Shown here: positions 37,311 to 49,610 of the stretch, one piece after another | Layout: every line of letters starts with the position of its first letter | How positions within the stretch are numbered: the stretch's first letter is position 1 | Assembly (NCBI RefSeq): GCF_019097595.1 | Contig: NC_080722.1 | Span: 22,979,130 to 23,043,129 of the forward strand | Direction: 5' to 3' | Source: Hemibagrus wyckioides | Lineage: Eukaryota > Chordata > Actinopteri > Siluriformes > Bagridae | Length of the DNA stretch: 64,000 nt | Position numbers and translations under genes: made by a program | The notes under the pieces: generated by a model | The model's input: the letters and a program-made list of their open reading frames with translations, nothing else | Database searches by the model: none | Told to the model about the DNA's origin: nothing

Positions 37311-37679
37311 TCCTTATTGTGCTCCTTGAAACAACACCACTTTTTTCCAGAGGAGCCTGTATTTCTCTTGAAGTTGTTTGTAGATTTTTCTTTCTGTCCC
37401 CAACAGTTCTTCTGGCAGTAGTGGGTGAAATCTTCCTTGGTCTACCTGACCGTGGCTTAGTATCAACAGAACCTATTATTTTCCACCTCTTTATCAGAGT
37501 TTAAACAGCATTGACTTCATTATTGATACAATTTTCAATTAAATATCTCCAATTTTCAAGATATCTTTTTATATTCTTTTCATGCTTTATAAACTTCAAC
37601 TACCTTATTACACTGGTCCATTGGCAGTATCCAGCCAAGTCAGTCACCTCATGAGCTGAGAACCTCCCTGACTATTTCA

Positions 37680-38150
37680 AATTCAAATTCTTCACATACG
37701 AAATCATACACAGTACGACATGTAGTGAAATGCTTTTTACGACTGTCCTACAGTTGAAGAAAGAATTTAGTGTGTGGACAAGAAAAGTATAGGGATATAG
37801 GTAATAAAAATATATATAGGAAAAATAGGAAGAATAAAAACTATCATAGTACAAATTAAAGACATGATAAATTATGAAAAACACCAATAGTTATGTAAAA
37901 CCAATTGTGTCTCGGGTATACATATACAAATATATGTGTATATAAAAATATATAAAATATATATATAAAAAACAAAAGTATGTATATAATATAAACATAA
38001 ATAATAAATAATAATAATTTAATACATTATATTAAAATAAATAATATAATAATAATTAATATAATATATTAAATAAAATAATATAATAATATATATAATA
38101 TAATAATATGATAATGTTATATAATATAATATTTATAAAAATATATAAAT
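37680..38150. repeat. LINE-tail-like repeat and long AT-rich tract
   Basis: 37680-37890 holds a cgacatgtagtgaaatgctt block of the kind found near fish LINE 3' ends. 37890-38150 is almost pure A/T with irregular ata and tat runs. The Tc1 element inserted at its right edge. Confidence 0.5.
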
Positions 38151-38156
38151 AATATA

Positions 38157-39404
38157 CACTATATTGCCAAAAGTATTCGCTCACCTGCCTTGACTCGCAT
38201 ATGAACTTAAGTGACATCCCATTCCTAATCCATAGGGTTCAATATGACGTCGGTCCACCCTTTGCAGCTATAACAGCTTCAACTCTTCTGGGAAGGCTGT
38301 CCACAAGGTTTAGGAGTGTGTTTATGGGAATTTTTGACCATTCTTCCAGAAGCGCATTTGTGAGGTCACACACTGATGTTGGACGAGAAGGCCTGGCTCT
38401 CAGTCTCCGCTCTAATTCATCCCAAAGCTGTTCTATCGGGTTGAGGTCAGGACTCTGTGCAGGCCAGTCAAGTTCATCCACACCAGACTCTGTCATCCAT
38501 GTCTTTATGGACCTTGCTTTGTGCACTGGTGCACAGTCATGTTGGAAGAGGAAGGGGCCAGCTCCAAACTGTTCCCACAAAGTTGGGAGCATGGAATTGT
38601 CCAAAATGTCTTGGTATGCTGAAGCATTCAGAGTTCCTTTCACTGGAACTAAGGGGCCAAGCCCAGCTCCTGAAAAACAACCCCACACCATAATCCCCCC
38701 TCCACCAAACTTTACACTTGGCACAACGCAGTCAGACAAGTACCGTTCTCCTGGCAACCGCCAAACCCAGACTCGTCCATCAGATTGCCAGATGGAGAAA
38801 CGCGATTCGTCGCTCCAGAGAACGCGTCTCCACTGCTCTAGAGTCCAGTGGCGGCGTGCTTTACACCACTGCATCCGACGCTTTGCATTGCACTTGGTGA
38901 TGTATGGCTTGGATGCAGCTGCTCGGCCATGGAAACCCATTCCATGAAGCTCTCTGCGCACTGTTCTTGAGCTAATCTGAAGGCCACATGAAGTTTGGAG
39001 GTCTGTAGCGATTGACTCTGCAGAAAGTTGGCGACCTCTTCGCACTATGCGCCTCAGCATCCGCTGACCCCGCTCAGTCAGTTTACGTGGCCTACCACTT
39101 TGTGGCTGAGTTGCTGTCGTTCCCAAACACTTCCACGTTCTTATAATACAGCTGACAGTTGACTGTGGAATATTTAGGAGCGAGGAAATTTCACGACTGG
39201 ATTTGTTGCACAGGTGGCATCCTATCACAGTTCCACGCTGGAATTCACTGAGCTCCTGAGAGCGACCCATTCTTTCACAAATGTTTGTAAAAACAGTCTG
39301 CATGCCTAGGTGCTTGATTTTATACACCTGTGGCCATGGAAGTGATTGGAACACCTGATTCTGATTATTTGGATGGGTGAGCGAATACTTTTGGCAATAT
39401 AGTG
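38157..39404 (-). mobile_element. Complete, apparently intact Tc1-type transposon
   Basis: 1,248-bp element bounded by perfect 29-bp terminal inverted repeats (cactatattgccaaaagta then ttcgctcacc). Each end is directly flanked by the TA target dinucleotide (38155-38156 and 39405-39406), the hallmark of Tc1/mariner insertion. It carries one transposase gene on the minus strand with no frameshift or internal stop. It sits inside an AT-rich, LINE-tail-like region that seems to resume on both sides (about 37680-37960 and 39430-39680). Confidence 0.95.
38239..39270 (-). CDS. Tc1-family DD34E transposase
   Basis: A 343-codon frame starting [13 protein letters not shown], the usual Tc1 start. The frame stays open for another 61 codons upstream, but that part runs out through the terminal repeat into flanking DNA, so I place the start at 39270. 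The N-terminal third has paired helix-turn-helix DNA-binding regions with a GRPRKL AT-hook-like linker near residue 59. The catalytic triad is complete: D154 (WSDESRFS), D245 (FQHDCAPVH) and E280 ([11 protein letters not shown]), with 34 residues between the last two. The glycine-rich loop is at about 189-193. The protein cuts and pastes its own element by binding the terminal repeats in the nucleus. Length and all key residues are normal for the family. Whether it is active cannot be told from sequence. Confidence 0.95.
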   Translation of the reverse strand: MGRSQELSEFQRGTVIGCHLCNKSSREISSLLNIPQSTVSCIIRTWKCLGTTATQPQSGRPRKLTERGQRMLRRIVRRGRQLSAESIATDLQTSCGLQISSRTVRRELHGMGFHGRAAASKPYITKCNAKRRMQWCKARRHWTLEQWRRVLWSDESRFSIWQSDGRVWVWRLPGERYLSDCVVPSVKFGGGGIMVWGCFSGAGLGPLVPVKGTLNASAYQDILDNSMLPTLWEQFGAGPFLFQHDCAPVHKARSIKTWMTESGVDELDWPAQSPDLNPIEQLWDELERRLRARPSRPTSVCDLTNALLEEWSKIPINTLLNLVDSLPRRVEAVIAAKGGPTSY

Positions 39405-39689
39405 TATATGTATAAACATCTATAATATAAAGTATACTGTATAGTATATACATGTATACAAGGGAAAATATAAATGTCCAATTTTAACAGGAATAACGAT
39501 ATCTATTGTACAAATACCAGCTGTAACAGTAAAGTGTTGGTGCAGTATGCACACAAAGATGTGCAGTGAGTGTGGTTATTGTGTGTGCAGAGTAGTGCAG
39601 AGTATGCAAGTAGTGCAATTATTGTGTGTGCAACAATCAGCTGAGGTAGAATGTGATGCACAGACTGTAATTACAATTACAATGAGTCA

Positions 39690-39992
39690 CAAGGTGTGGA
39701 AACATCCCTTTAATAGCCATTTAAACCTCTGTGGGTCAACTTGTGTGTTTATAACATGGCCAAACATTCAAGGATATGTAAACTTTTGATCAGGATTGTT
39801 TGGGTGATTTCAGTTATCATTAGGTTTTAAAAAGGAGTCAAACAACTATGTGATATGTGATAACTAATGACTTCATGTGACCACCATCCTTAAATAAGAA
39901 AAAAATCTTGCATTATCAGTCATATTTTCCAAATAAATGGCAATGTTTAACAATTTCTTTCAGGTTATGCAAAATTTTGAGCACAATTGTAT
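39690..39992 (+). mobile_element. Right end of a decayed Tc1-type transposon
   Basis: Ends ggttatgcaaaattttgagc followed by acaattgta, the inverted-repeat end of a widespread fish Tc1 family. Preceding blocks (aacttttgatcaggattgtt, aaaaaggagtcaaacaacta) are its usual 3' flank. No transposase remains. Confidence 0.6.
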
Positions 39993-39999
39993 ATCCTAC

Positions 40000-42430
40000 T
40001 GCAATTAATGTTTTGGGCTCAAAATCTTATGGAATCAAATTTGAAGGCGATATTTAATACAGAAAATTATTTAATTTAATCAGTATAGTCACTTAAGAGG
40101 ACATTAGAGGAGGCAGCATCTTAAACTTTTATGTTTAGGGTTTTACAGCAAAGAAATAAACTTGCTGATACAGTCAACAGCATGGCTGAGAAAGTCTACA
40201 CAGGACTCACAGAAGCCATGTGACCTGTCTCTGACTACCTACAACCTTTTCTGTATAATATGCACAACTTTTGGACAGTTTGGACTCAAGCCACAGACTC
40301 TAATAACTGACATCTTAAAAAAAATATTCAGAAGTTTTGCAAAACACAATACAGGCCTGTCTGTAGATCAGCACAAATTACACTCAGAAACACTCACTCT
40401 TCCCATTAAACTTGTGAAAAATGATGTGGCAAATAATATCCAGAGTCAAACAACTTAGTCACCTTCTATACTGTTTTTAAAAAAATAATAATAGACAGCT
40501 TTCCAGTAAGAAATTCACTCTACAGAAACTACACACTGAAAATTTAACTGTAATCTAGTTTTAAAAGCTGGATGAATGGATGGATGGATGGATGGATGGG
40601 TGGATGGATAAATGCTATAAATCTTTATGTGCTAAGGACAATGCTAAGGGCTGTTTTTGGTGGCTTGCATTGCGGTTATCAGACAGCAGACACATTCGCA
40701 TCTGCCATAGCTCTTATGTTTATATCATTTGTAACAAGCAAGAAGACTCAAGATAACTCAAGCTTAGTCTGAGGTCAGTGAGAGAGGCGAGCTCAGACCT
40801 CCGAGTGTGTGAGTTAGTTGTGTGCGAGTCCAGCTAAAACACAGGAGTAGAAAAAAGCATTATATCACTTTCTCTCTATTATATCTCACTTTCTCTCCTC
40901 TGTAATATCTTCCTAATATTGATCTTCTGCAAAATATGTGCAAAATGTGTACAAAAAAAACTTAAAGTTTATAAAGCTCTTGCTTGAACATGTAGGCACT
41001 AGTGCTCCATTCACACATACACCTACCTGTTGCAGTCTATTCTGTGGGGCATACTACTCCTACTGGTTGCCAAAGTAACAGTTTAGCAGTGGGTGGTGTA
41101 ACTAGCAATACATATCAGTTTTCTTGACTAAAATGAAACACTGGAGGGAGATTTGGTGTTTGGGTATAAAACTCAGCAATGCATATAGTGAAAATACATA
41201 TAGCGTATAGTATATAGTGAGAACACTCGCGCTGCTTCGTCACTACAAGTTGCCATGTGAAAAACAGAGAGAGACAGCAGATGGCAGCAAAGAATTACAT
41301 ACTGTTACTGGTCCAGCGGCTCAACTGCAGCACCAAAATATACCACAATGTTTTAGCAAAGACCTTCAAAAATAACACCATGTGAAAAAAAAACTAAAAA
41401 AACCTTTTTATTTTCCCAGGTGTAGTCATTTACTCATACAATGAAACCTCAGAGGTCAAGTGCAGGTCCATTGGTAATTAGATTAATTAGAGTAACATTA
41501 ATATAATACTGTGATAATAAATTTGTTTCCATAGTAACCTCTCAGACTCAAGAGGGAACACAAACTGCACAATAGTAAAGAAACGACAAGAGAAGAGTGA
41601 ATCAGGATTCAGAGCAAGGCTGACACTGGACTTAGAGGAAGTAAAGGACAACAGCAATCAAGCTTTTTGGACTAATGGACATTTATCATCATTATAACAC
41701 CTGTATTTTATGTTATTTTATTTTGTATTTTATGTGCACTGATCTTTTTTAACTACTCTGCATGCCTTAAATTGCCCCCTGGGGATACATAAGGTTTTAT
41801 AAATTGAATTGACTAGAAAAGTGAGGTGCATTTGTAACACCTGCATGCAATAAACAACGTAAACTCAAAAACCTTACAAAAAAACATCAGGTTACAGAAT
41901 CTTGTGCTGCTACACTGGAGAGTCAATCAGGCTAGGTTCAAATGGAATCACTCATCAAGTCAACAAGCCACAGGAAATCTGTTTTTAGTGCTCCTGATTA
42001 CGTATTTATGTGATTTGTGCTGGATTACACATCACAGTGTTTCCACAGCATGATACTTCATATTTCACGCAAACTGCACTGAAATGCTCTGATTGCAGCT
42101 AACAACAGCAATCACAGGTACAGATAGGCTCTGTCTTCCTTTAAGATTAAAAGCAGCAGTAAAGAGCATCTGACCACCAGCTGGCAGCAAAGAGCTTAAA
42201 ACAGAAGCCCCTAAAGCCTCAGTCTGTGAACAGCTGCATCAACATCTCATTTTCAATGACACTTCTTTAATGATGGTAAATATTTTCTTTTATACAGAAA
42301 TTCTGATTAAAGCAAATTTATCTCTCACCTAAGAATACAGGAGTTATGCCAAGTCACATCACCAGGGTGTTGCAGGTATGTTTAGGTAAACTTTCAAATG
42401 GTCATTTGTTAGAATATGAGATAAACATAG
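40000..42430. other. AT-rich intergenic DNA
   Basis: A (GGAT)n tract at 40572-40608 and the LINE tail noted separately. A 98-codon frame at 40162-40458 has no recognisable features and I do not call it a gene. Confidence 0.45.
41640..41815 (+). repeat. LINE 3'-end relic
   Basis: The end attgccccctggggatacat followed by aaggttttataaattgaattg is typical of fish LINE 3' tails. No coding part is attached. Confidence 0.5.
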
Positions 42431-42439
42431 AGCTTGGCA

Positions 42440-42600
42440 GTGGTTTTAGGTAGAATTCACCTTTATTCTCCTTTTAAATCCTTAAAATTATTTAAATCAA
42501 GCAGGAGACACACCTGTTTAATCTAATCAACAGATTTCAGTAGATTCAGGTGTGGCTTCTGCTTGGTTGGAATGAAAACCTGCACCTACACCGGCCATCT
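42440..42600. repeat. End of an unclassified dispersed repeat
   Basis: The stretch ctgcttggttggaatgaaaa followed by cctgcacctacaccggccat is frequent in fish genomes at repeat ends. Class unknown. Confidence 0.4.
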
Positions 42601-43919
42601 GTGGATAAGACTGGACATTCCTGCAGTAAGGCAACAAGCGGCGTCTCAAGACACACCCACAGCAATAGCATCTGTTCCAGACATGGTAATGTATCTGATA
42701 TCATGACAGCCAGGTCTCAGGCTTTGTGTTTTGTGCTACAGTACTTGCAGGAATTTGCTAAAGAATGGAGACTGACTCATACAAAACCCCATCCAAAGAT
42801 TCCCTACTCATATAGCAAACTTCACAAGCAAACCTGAAGGGTTAAGATAAGGGTTAAAATAAATCAGCTTTAATTGATAACTAAAATGTGGTGATGATTC
42901 CTTTAACAAATAAGAAACAGAACAAGCCTGGATATAATATGCACCACATTTCTGCAGGATTCACAATACTGCTGCTTTCTGCTGATTAATCAACGCTCAG
43001 CTAAAAGTTCAGATAGAACAATTACAAAAGGGATGGACTGGACAGAATATAGCTGGTCTGAATCAGGGGGTGCAGATGGTACAGATGTGGTGCAGATGGA
43101 GGTCTGAATCAGATGGTGCAGAAGACAGTGTGTATTTTGTTCTATGTCTTTATGAGGTGAAGTGATTTGCCCTGTCTTACAGCACAACAAGTCAACAACA
43201 GCAGGAGCAGGGTGTATGTGTTAGATACACATGAAGGGCTCCTGCCAATGGGATGTGACATTAATAATCTTCTGGTGTTACCTCTCAGGCAGAAACTCAG
43301 AGAATCTCACACAGAAACAATTTTAATCTCTAGTACAGCTGCTAGTAAACAAAGCCAATAAACACAAAGCATCTGGGAGATTTGCAGCTGCTCTGAAGGA
43401 GATACAGCAGACATACAGTTTACAAGTGACATTAGTCTTGATCGTCCCTGTATCGCCCTCTAGTGGGAGACGTGAAATAGAGTAGAATTGATATAGAGTC
43501 CTGTAGTGTGGGCATGTCATAGCTCTCCTCAGTTCTCTGGCCACTGTTTAACAAACAAAATACAGCTGCTATCATTCACTAACCAAAAGATGTAAAAACA
43601 ACATATTTAAAGCCCAAAATAAACCTGACTGGATTCAAACATTATTAAAATCATTTACTTGCCTATTAAATGATTGGTTATTAAGATTACATACTATTTA
43701 GTTTAAATAATAATTGTTAGTGTGTATTTATATCAGAGAAATACTTTTCTATGTTTCCAACTGCATCTGAAAATGTACTTTTAAAAAAGGGAAAAAAGGG
43801 GAAAAAATACCGCCAGGAAAATTGGGTCAGTTCGGATGGCTTTTAGATGACAGTGGTTTTGGGACATGTGTATGCCTGAGTCAACTACATGTCAACAATG
43901 TTCTTGCCTTGACTTTGAA

Positions 43920-43944
43920 TGTATGTATGTATGTATGTATGTAT
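43920..43944. repeat. (TATG)n microsatellite
   Basis: About six tetranucleotide units. Confidence 0.9.
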
Positions 43945-44199
43945 ATAAATAAAAGTAAAGAAAAAAGAAAGACAGAAAAAAGAAATTATACATACATGTG
44001 TTTGAGTAGTTAAATGTATTTGAAGGTGCATATCAAATGACCAGCTCCCTGAAAGACAGGATTCAGAGAATGCAGTCTTCCAGAGAGGAACTGGAACAAC
44101 AAGTGATTTATCTATGACAGAGGCAATAAAACAACTTGAAAGTGCTAAAAAAGTACCAGTATGCTCTTTAAAAACTGTGCTTATACCAATAACCTTGCA

Positions 44200-44690
44200 T
44201 TCTCCTTCAGTGTGCACCTGATCCACTTCAGAAACAGGCCTGATGATGAGCTGCTGGGGGCATGTGTGGAGCCCACAGAGCGGCCCTGGGGTCCAGTTCT
44301 ACACCTTCAGTGGGTTTAAGGTCTTTCAAGGGTCACTGGATAATTATGTAAAGCACTGATAACGTTTTTAGAAACCTCTCTGATATGAAAACGCTGTCCG
44401 ATAACCGACAAATCACCCACAAGGCTAAATTCTCAACCCTGGTCCTGTCTTGTACATTCTGAATGTTTTCTTGGGTTTAACACACCTGGTTCAACTCATC
44501 GTTTTATTAACAGCTCTTCCTGAGTTGAAATGGTTTTGTTAGAACAAGACTTCCCACTTGTGTGGGAACCTGTCTTTAAGTTTTTTGAAGTGTATCAGTG
44601 GTAAAACAATGCAGAGTTTAGAAACTTTTTAATGAATTTAGTTCTTCAGACTCATGTTTAATGAAAGGATATATTATTATCAATCAAGCT
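44200..44690. other. Intergenic or intronic repeat-like DNA
   Basis: Includes a ctcaaccctggtcctgtctt block with an aacacacctggttcaactca block, the kind of sequence found at ends of dispersed fish repeats. Not classified further. Confidence 0.35.
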
Positions 44691-44695
44691 CCTAC

Positions 44696-45085
44696 CTGGT
44701 AAAGACACACTGCTCGCTCCCCAGTCAGTGACAAGCTGCTGTCCGCTTTAATGTCCGGTTAGACTCGGAGCACTGATTTACTGACTTGGATGAGTTTGTG
44801 TGAACTGAAACAACTTCTGTACTGAGCTGATCATCAGTTCGCCTACACAACCTGGAAAAAAACTCAAAACTGCAGTCAAACCCCAGCTTCAGCATGACAG
44901 CAGGGTTTTATTATCTCCTTTAAATGGCACATAAATTCAGTCATCATCGTGCCGAACAGCATATCCGAGGCTGAAGCTCCGTGCACGGGGGAAAAATCAA
45001 CAATAAATCCATCTTCTCGTTTGTCTTCTACAATTCAGCCAACTGTGAGTGAACTGCAGCGATGAGCGCTCACAAACTTACTCAG
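44696..45085 (-). ncRNA. Probable untranslated first exon of an unrecognised transcript
   Basis: On the minus strand this block follows the promoter-like motifs and ends ctttaccag directly before gtaggag, a strong splice donor. It is repeat-free and has relatively high GC, unlike the surroundings. It has no long open frame, only uORF-size frames of about 22 and 28 codons. That suits either the 5' UTR of a protein gene or a long non-coding RNA. Downstream exons to the left could not be assigned; a candidate 52-bp exon on the same strand lies at 18344-18395, too far to connect from sequence alone. The start is approximate. Confidence 0.5.
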
Positions 45086-45089
45086 AACC

Positions 45090-45165
45090 ACGCCCATTCA
45101 CCGAAGCTCAGCCAATAACAGGGCGCGGAGTCAGAGCATGATGGGAAATGTAGTATTCACTTCTA
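45090..45165 (-). promoter_or_regulatory. Promoter-like block with ZNF143-type and CCAAT motifs
   Basis: At 45136-45154 the minus strand reads actacatttcccatcatgc, a close match to the ZNF143/THAP11 promoter motif. A CCAAT box (45112-45116, inverted in this orientation) and a short GC-rich stretch lie just after it. The spacing is typical of a TATA-less vertebrate promoter firing leftward. A probable first exon with a good splice donor follows on the same strand. Confidence 0.65.
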
Positions 45166-46054
45166 CTCTCTGAAAGACGTACCAATTAAATATTTTAGCG
45201 CATGTATAAAAACACTGCAGAAAGAAATATAATGTTTGTCACTTGATTCACTTTGGGATAAATTGTAGCGATAAAATATGTTTTCCTAAACGGTAGCAGT
45301 AGAAATGACAAAATTGAATAGAAGAAAATGCCTATTTCACCGTTTTTGCCTGTTTGGGATCTGACATTTAGCAATTTTAAGTTCCTCCCCTCAGCTCAAC
45401 ACGTCATACCACGAAATCAATGTGTCATTATGATGTACAGTACAGGTTCAACCAGGTTTTATTCAGTGGTAGGCAGTAACAAAGTAAATGTAATTTGTTA
45501 CTGTACTTGTCATGCATAATGGAGCTGTTTAAATTGACTTAATTGGCTACTGCACATGTATAAAGTGGACACAGTTCCACTTTTGACTTTGAGATGCACA
45601 TGCACCCTGCACATCTTCAATTGAGAGTTGTGTGTTGCTTAGTGGAATGCCGATTTGTGTTGTTAATCTCTGCAGCAAATGCCACATGGTGTCAGGAGCA
45701 AAAACTGAGAAGAAGATGGAATTTCAGACGTGAGTTGATGGACCAAAGTGTGCATTGCCATGGCAAAGTAAGGTAGCGGAGCACATATTCAAGTCATTTA
45801 CACTCAGTAGCAAGAGAGATTCCTTGATATTTTGTGCTGTAGCTTACGTTTTTCATTTTTTCTTTTTACTTTCCTGTAGCAGTTACTAGCAGTAGTTAGT
45901 TTGGGAGATGCTTTTTCTTGTGGAGGAAACCTACTTAAGACCTTTTTAATATCCAGCTCAGTTGCAAGGTACGTACTCATTAACCATGCTAAACATTCAG
46001 CTTGTACAGTGAGAGCTGCAGGATGTTTTGCCTCCATAAGGCAGATGGGAGATA

Positions 46055-46235
46055 CTGGCTTATTAAGACTGAAGAATGTGTAAAGGACATTAGAAATTGG
46101 AGTAATTGAAGGATGGAGTAAAGAATGGAGTAACCTTGATGTAATTATTGTCTATCATTTAAAGCTCATATAGACAATATTAAGTTAGCCTTTCATCTTA
46201 AAAATATTGCTAAGATAAGAAATGTTAAATCCAGT
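46055..46235 (+). pseudogene. L2-type LINE relic, left half
   Basis: Shares a gaagaatgtgtaaaggacat block with the L2 fragment at 51 kb, followed by cttaaaaatattgctaagat, another L2 block. The relic then stops and resumes at about 47612, with about 1.4 kb of other sequence in between. Confidence 0.6.
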
Positions 46236-47611
46236 TCAGGCTGGTGCAAAAAAGTTTGGGGGGGAGGGTGGCATAAACAAGCTTAAAATCAAACTGTTAG
46301 TAATGCAGGACTGTAAATAGCCATTTGTCATGTGATTATGTATCATTACTGCTAAGATATTGAAAATATTGAAAATGTTACTGGTAAAGTCAACTGTTAA
46401 AGCATGCAATAAATCATCTATGAATCAGTGAATCTGAGTTCAATGTGGGTTTATTATCAGTAATGAAGGTAATCCTTAAAACACACACACACACACACAC
46501 ACACACTGGAAAGTTGTCTAATCACAGGCCAATGGCAATATTTGAAAATAAATTTTTGACCTTCTGGTGCAGACAGTCATCTCAGTCTCTTTTCCACTGA
46601 CAGCATGGCCAATGCATTCAATAAGAAGTGCTGGAAAAGCACAGAGAGGAAGCTCCACCTCCATCACGTGACTGCTGCTGAATTTGCAGATTGGGTCGAT
46701 CTGCTCCAAGCTCCTTGATTCTTTTCTTTTCTTCATCCGAACCCTTGTGAAAGTTTATTTTTGTAAAGATATTACTAAATTTTCTTTCATCTCGAGATAT
46801 TTCGCTTGCTTCCACAAATCAGTACCTGTCTGTTAACCAGGGGCGATTCTAGAATTTTCATTTAAGGGGGGCTCACCCCCCAGTGAGGGTATACTAGTAA
46901 AAATCAATCAATCAATCAATAAGTAAATAAAATAAAATAAAGATTAAACTTATTGCAGCACTGATCCTCGCTCTGCGACGCCACAGTCTGTGGATTGAAG
47001 AACGTGCTGAAAGACGGGGAAGAGCCGAAGTCTGCCGCCGTTTTCATATGAAATTTAAAGGGGACTGAGGCGATCACGAATTTGTGTACAGTTTATGGAG
47101 AATCGCAGAATTTTAGGAGGGCTGAGCAGAAATGACCTAGCGACGCCCATGCTGTTAACCTGCTGAGCGGTAATGAGACTCATTGAGAATGGTCTAATCA
47201 CATGAAGCCAAATATATAAAAACAATATTGATTCGCTAACAGCAAAAGTGGGAGGGTCCCGGGTGCAGAGTGCTGTGCCCGAGCAACATTTGAAACAAGC
47301 CAATCAGAGGTCAGCCTCAAGTCACATGATTTGCAAAAGTTTATGGACCTACATACACACACGTTTGCTGCCCCCCCCCATCCACCCCTTAACATATGAA
47401 CGTATACAGTTTTGTTTTGTTTTTTTTGTTTTTGTTTTTTTGAATAAATGATTATATGAATAGCATTGGAATAGTATGACTAAATGATTTTATTTCTTTT
47501 TTATCATATATAATTATTGTTAACGCGTTAAAGTAGCATTCTTCTCTGGCTAACTTTAAGGGGGCAGTGCCCCAGCACCACCTATTGACTGGCCACCACT
47601 GGTGAAATGAC
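46236..47611. other. Composite insertion between the two L2 halves
   Basis: Besides the hAT MITE this segment carries a CA tract (46480-46506). At its right edge is a probable transposon end whose inverse starts cagtggtggccagtcaat. The matching left end is not clear, so the outer element is not delimited. Confidence 0.4.
46838..47151. mobile_element. hAT-type MITE with 8-bp target duplication
   Basis: 314-bp element without coding capacity. Its ends are imperfect inverted repeats (caggggcgattctag on the left; the inverse of the right end is catgggcgtcgctag). It is flanked on both sides by the same 8 bases, ctgttaac, at 46830-46837 and 47152-47159. An 8-bp duplication and a C-A-G/T-GGGCG terminus are characteristic of hAT elements. 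Confidence 0.85.
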
Positions 47612-47770
47612 TATGTGATGCAGAAAAACTAGTTCATGCTTTTGTTACCTCTAGGTTGGATTATTTCAATGCCTAATTGTCTGGATGTTCTAGTAGGAGC
47701 CATCTTTTTTATGATCCTCCATGACTACTTTGATAAAATGGTGCAGGCTATTTGGTGCTGTACCTTGACA
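47612..47770 (+). pseudogene. L2-type LINE relic, right half
   Basis: Contains the L2 block equivalent to VHAFVTSRLDYFNA (agttcatgcttttgttacct, then ggttggattatttcaatgcc). It continues the relic that breaks off near 46235. Confidence 0.6.
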
Positions 47771-47999
47771 GGTTCCAATTCCCTTACTCCTTGATGTAGA
47801 ACAGGAGCTGAAAAGGATGGAATCAATGGGAATAATAGAGAAAGTTATTGACCATCTTACCTACCTTGGATGGTAAACTCCACAAGCTAGCCAAGATTAC
47901 AATGTTCTCCATCTTAGATGCAGAAATTGGATTTTGGAAAATAGCACACGTCTGACCACCTTTATCATGCCGCTCGTTAGATACTGTTGGAAACAGCTA

Positions 48000-49610
48000 C
48001 CTTTCAGCATCATGTCAGTGAAAAGTCATTATTGTCATTATTGTCCATGTCCAACTCAGTTCAGTTCTCTGTTGAGACACATGATTGCCTGAGGGAAGAA
48101 ACTGTTACACAGTCTGGTTGTGCGGGTCCGAATGCTTCTGTACCTTTTACGGATGGCAGGAGGGTGAAGAGTGTGTGTGAGGGGTGTATGGGGTCATTCA
48201 CGATGCTGTTTGCTTTGCGGATGCAGCGTGTGGAGTAAATGTCCATAATAAAGGTAAGAGGGACTCCGATGATCTTCTCAGCTGTCCTCACTATCCGCTG
48301 CAGGGTCTTGCGATCTGACATGGTGCAATTCCCAAACTAGTCAGTGATGCAGCTGCTCAGGATGCTCTCGATGGTCCCTCTGTAGAAGGTGGTAAGGATG
48401 GGAGGTGGAAGATGAGCCTTCCCCAGCCTTCGCAGGAAGTAGAGACGCTGCTGGGCTTTCTTGGTGATGGAGCTGGTGTTGAGTGACCAGGTAAGGTCCT
48501 CCACCAGGTGAACACCAAGGAATTTGGTGCTCTTGACGATCTCCACATTGGAGCCGTCGATGTTCAGTGGAGAATGGTCACTCCATGCTCTACTGAAGTA
48601 AACAACAACCATCTCTTTTGTTTTCTCTACGTTCAGAGACAGGTTGTTGGCTTTACACCAGGCTGTTAGCCCCTGCACCTACTCTCTGTACGATGACTCG
48701 TCGTTCTTGCTAATGAGACTCACCACGATTGTGTCATTGGTGAACTTGATGATGTGGTTGGAGCAATGCATTGCTGCACAGTTGTTAGTCAGCAGAGTGA
48801 ACAGCAGTGGATTGAGCACGCAGCCCTGAGGAGCTCCAGTGCTCAGTGTGGTGGTGCTGGAGATGCTGTTCCCGGTCTGGACTGACGTCTCCAAGTCCAG
48901 GATCCAGTTGCAGAGGGAGGGTGTTGGTGCCCAGCAGACTCACTCTCGATCAGGTGCTGAGGAATGATTGTGTTGAATGCTGAACTGAAGTCTATGAACA
49001 GCATTCGTACATATGAATCCTTATAGGTGTGTGAGGGCCAGGTGAAGGGTTGTGCTGATGGCATCGTCCATGGAGTGATTTGGAAACTGCATGGGGTCTA
49101 GTGAGGGCGGCAGCAGGTTCTTGATGTGCCTCATGACAAGCCTCTTGAAGCACTTCATGATGATGAGTGTGAGTGCAAAGGGACAGTAGTCATTGAGACA
49201 GGACACTGGAGATTTCTTCGGCACGAGGATGATGGTGGTGGACTTTAGGCACGTTGGGACGATGGCGCTGCTCAGGGAGATGTTGCTGTTCTGCACATTC
49301 CTTGAGCACTCTGCCAGGAATGTTGTCTGGTCCAGCAGCTTTCCAAGGGTTAGAGTTTTCCTCACGTCAGCCGTGGTGAGACAAAGCACCTGGTCCTCTG
49401 GAGGAGGGATGGTCTTCCTTGCTGTCACGTCATTTCGTGCCTCAAACCGAGCGTAGAAGTTGTTCAGCGCATCTGGAAGGGAGGCATCACTGTCACAGGC
49501 AGGTGTAGTCTGTGTTGGTGATGGACTGGATGCCTTGCCACATGCGCCAAGTGTCAACACTGCTCTAGAAGTGGCTGTGGATTTTCTGGGAGTGTGCTTC
49601 TTGCATGTTG
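48000..49610 (-). pseudogene. 5'-truncated L2/CR1/Rex-type LINE, decayed
   Basis: Minus-strand fragments in order read as one non-LTR reverse transcriptase: [16 protein letters not shown] upstream, then [19 protein letters not shown] (palm), [19 protein letters not shown], the catalytic box, [39 protein letters not shown], and a C-terminal region (SDRKTLQRIVRTAEKIIGV, RCIRKANSIVNDP). The catalytic box is FTND instead of the expected FADD, and there are several frameshifts, so the copy is dead. No endonuclease was seen. The clade assignment within the L2/CR1/Rex group is approximate. Confidence 0.85.

Noticed and set aside
38201..38947. 248-codon plus-strand frame inside the Tc1 element
   Set aside because: Antisense shadow of the transposase gene.
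39271..39453. 61-codon N-terminal extension of the Tc1 transposase
   Set aside because: It runs through the terminal repeat into flanking DNA; the family start is at 39270.
40162..40458. 98-codon plus-strand frame
   Set aside because: No domain, no promoter or splice context, AT-rich intergenic setting.
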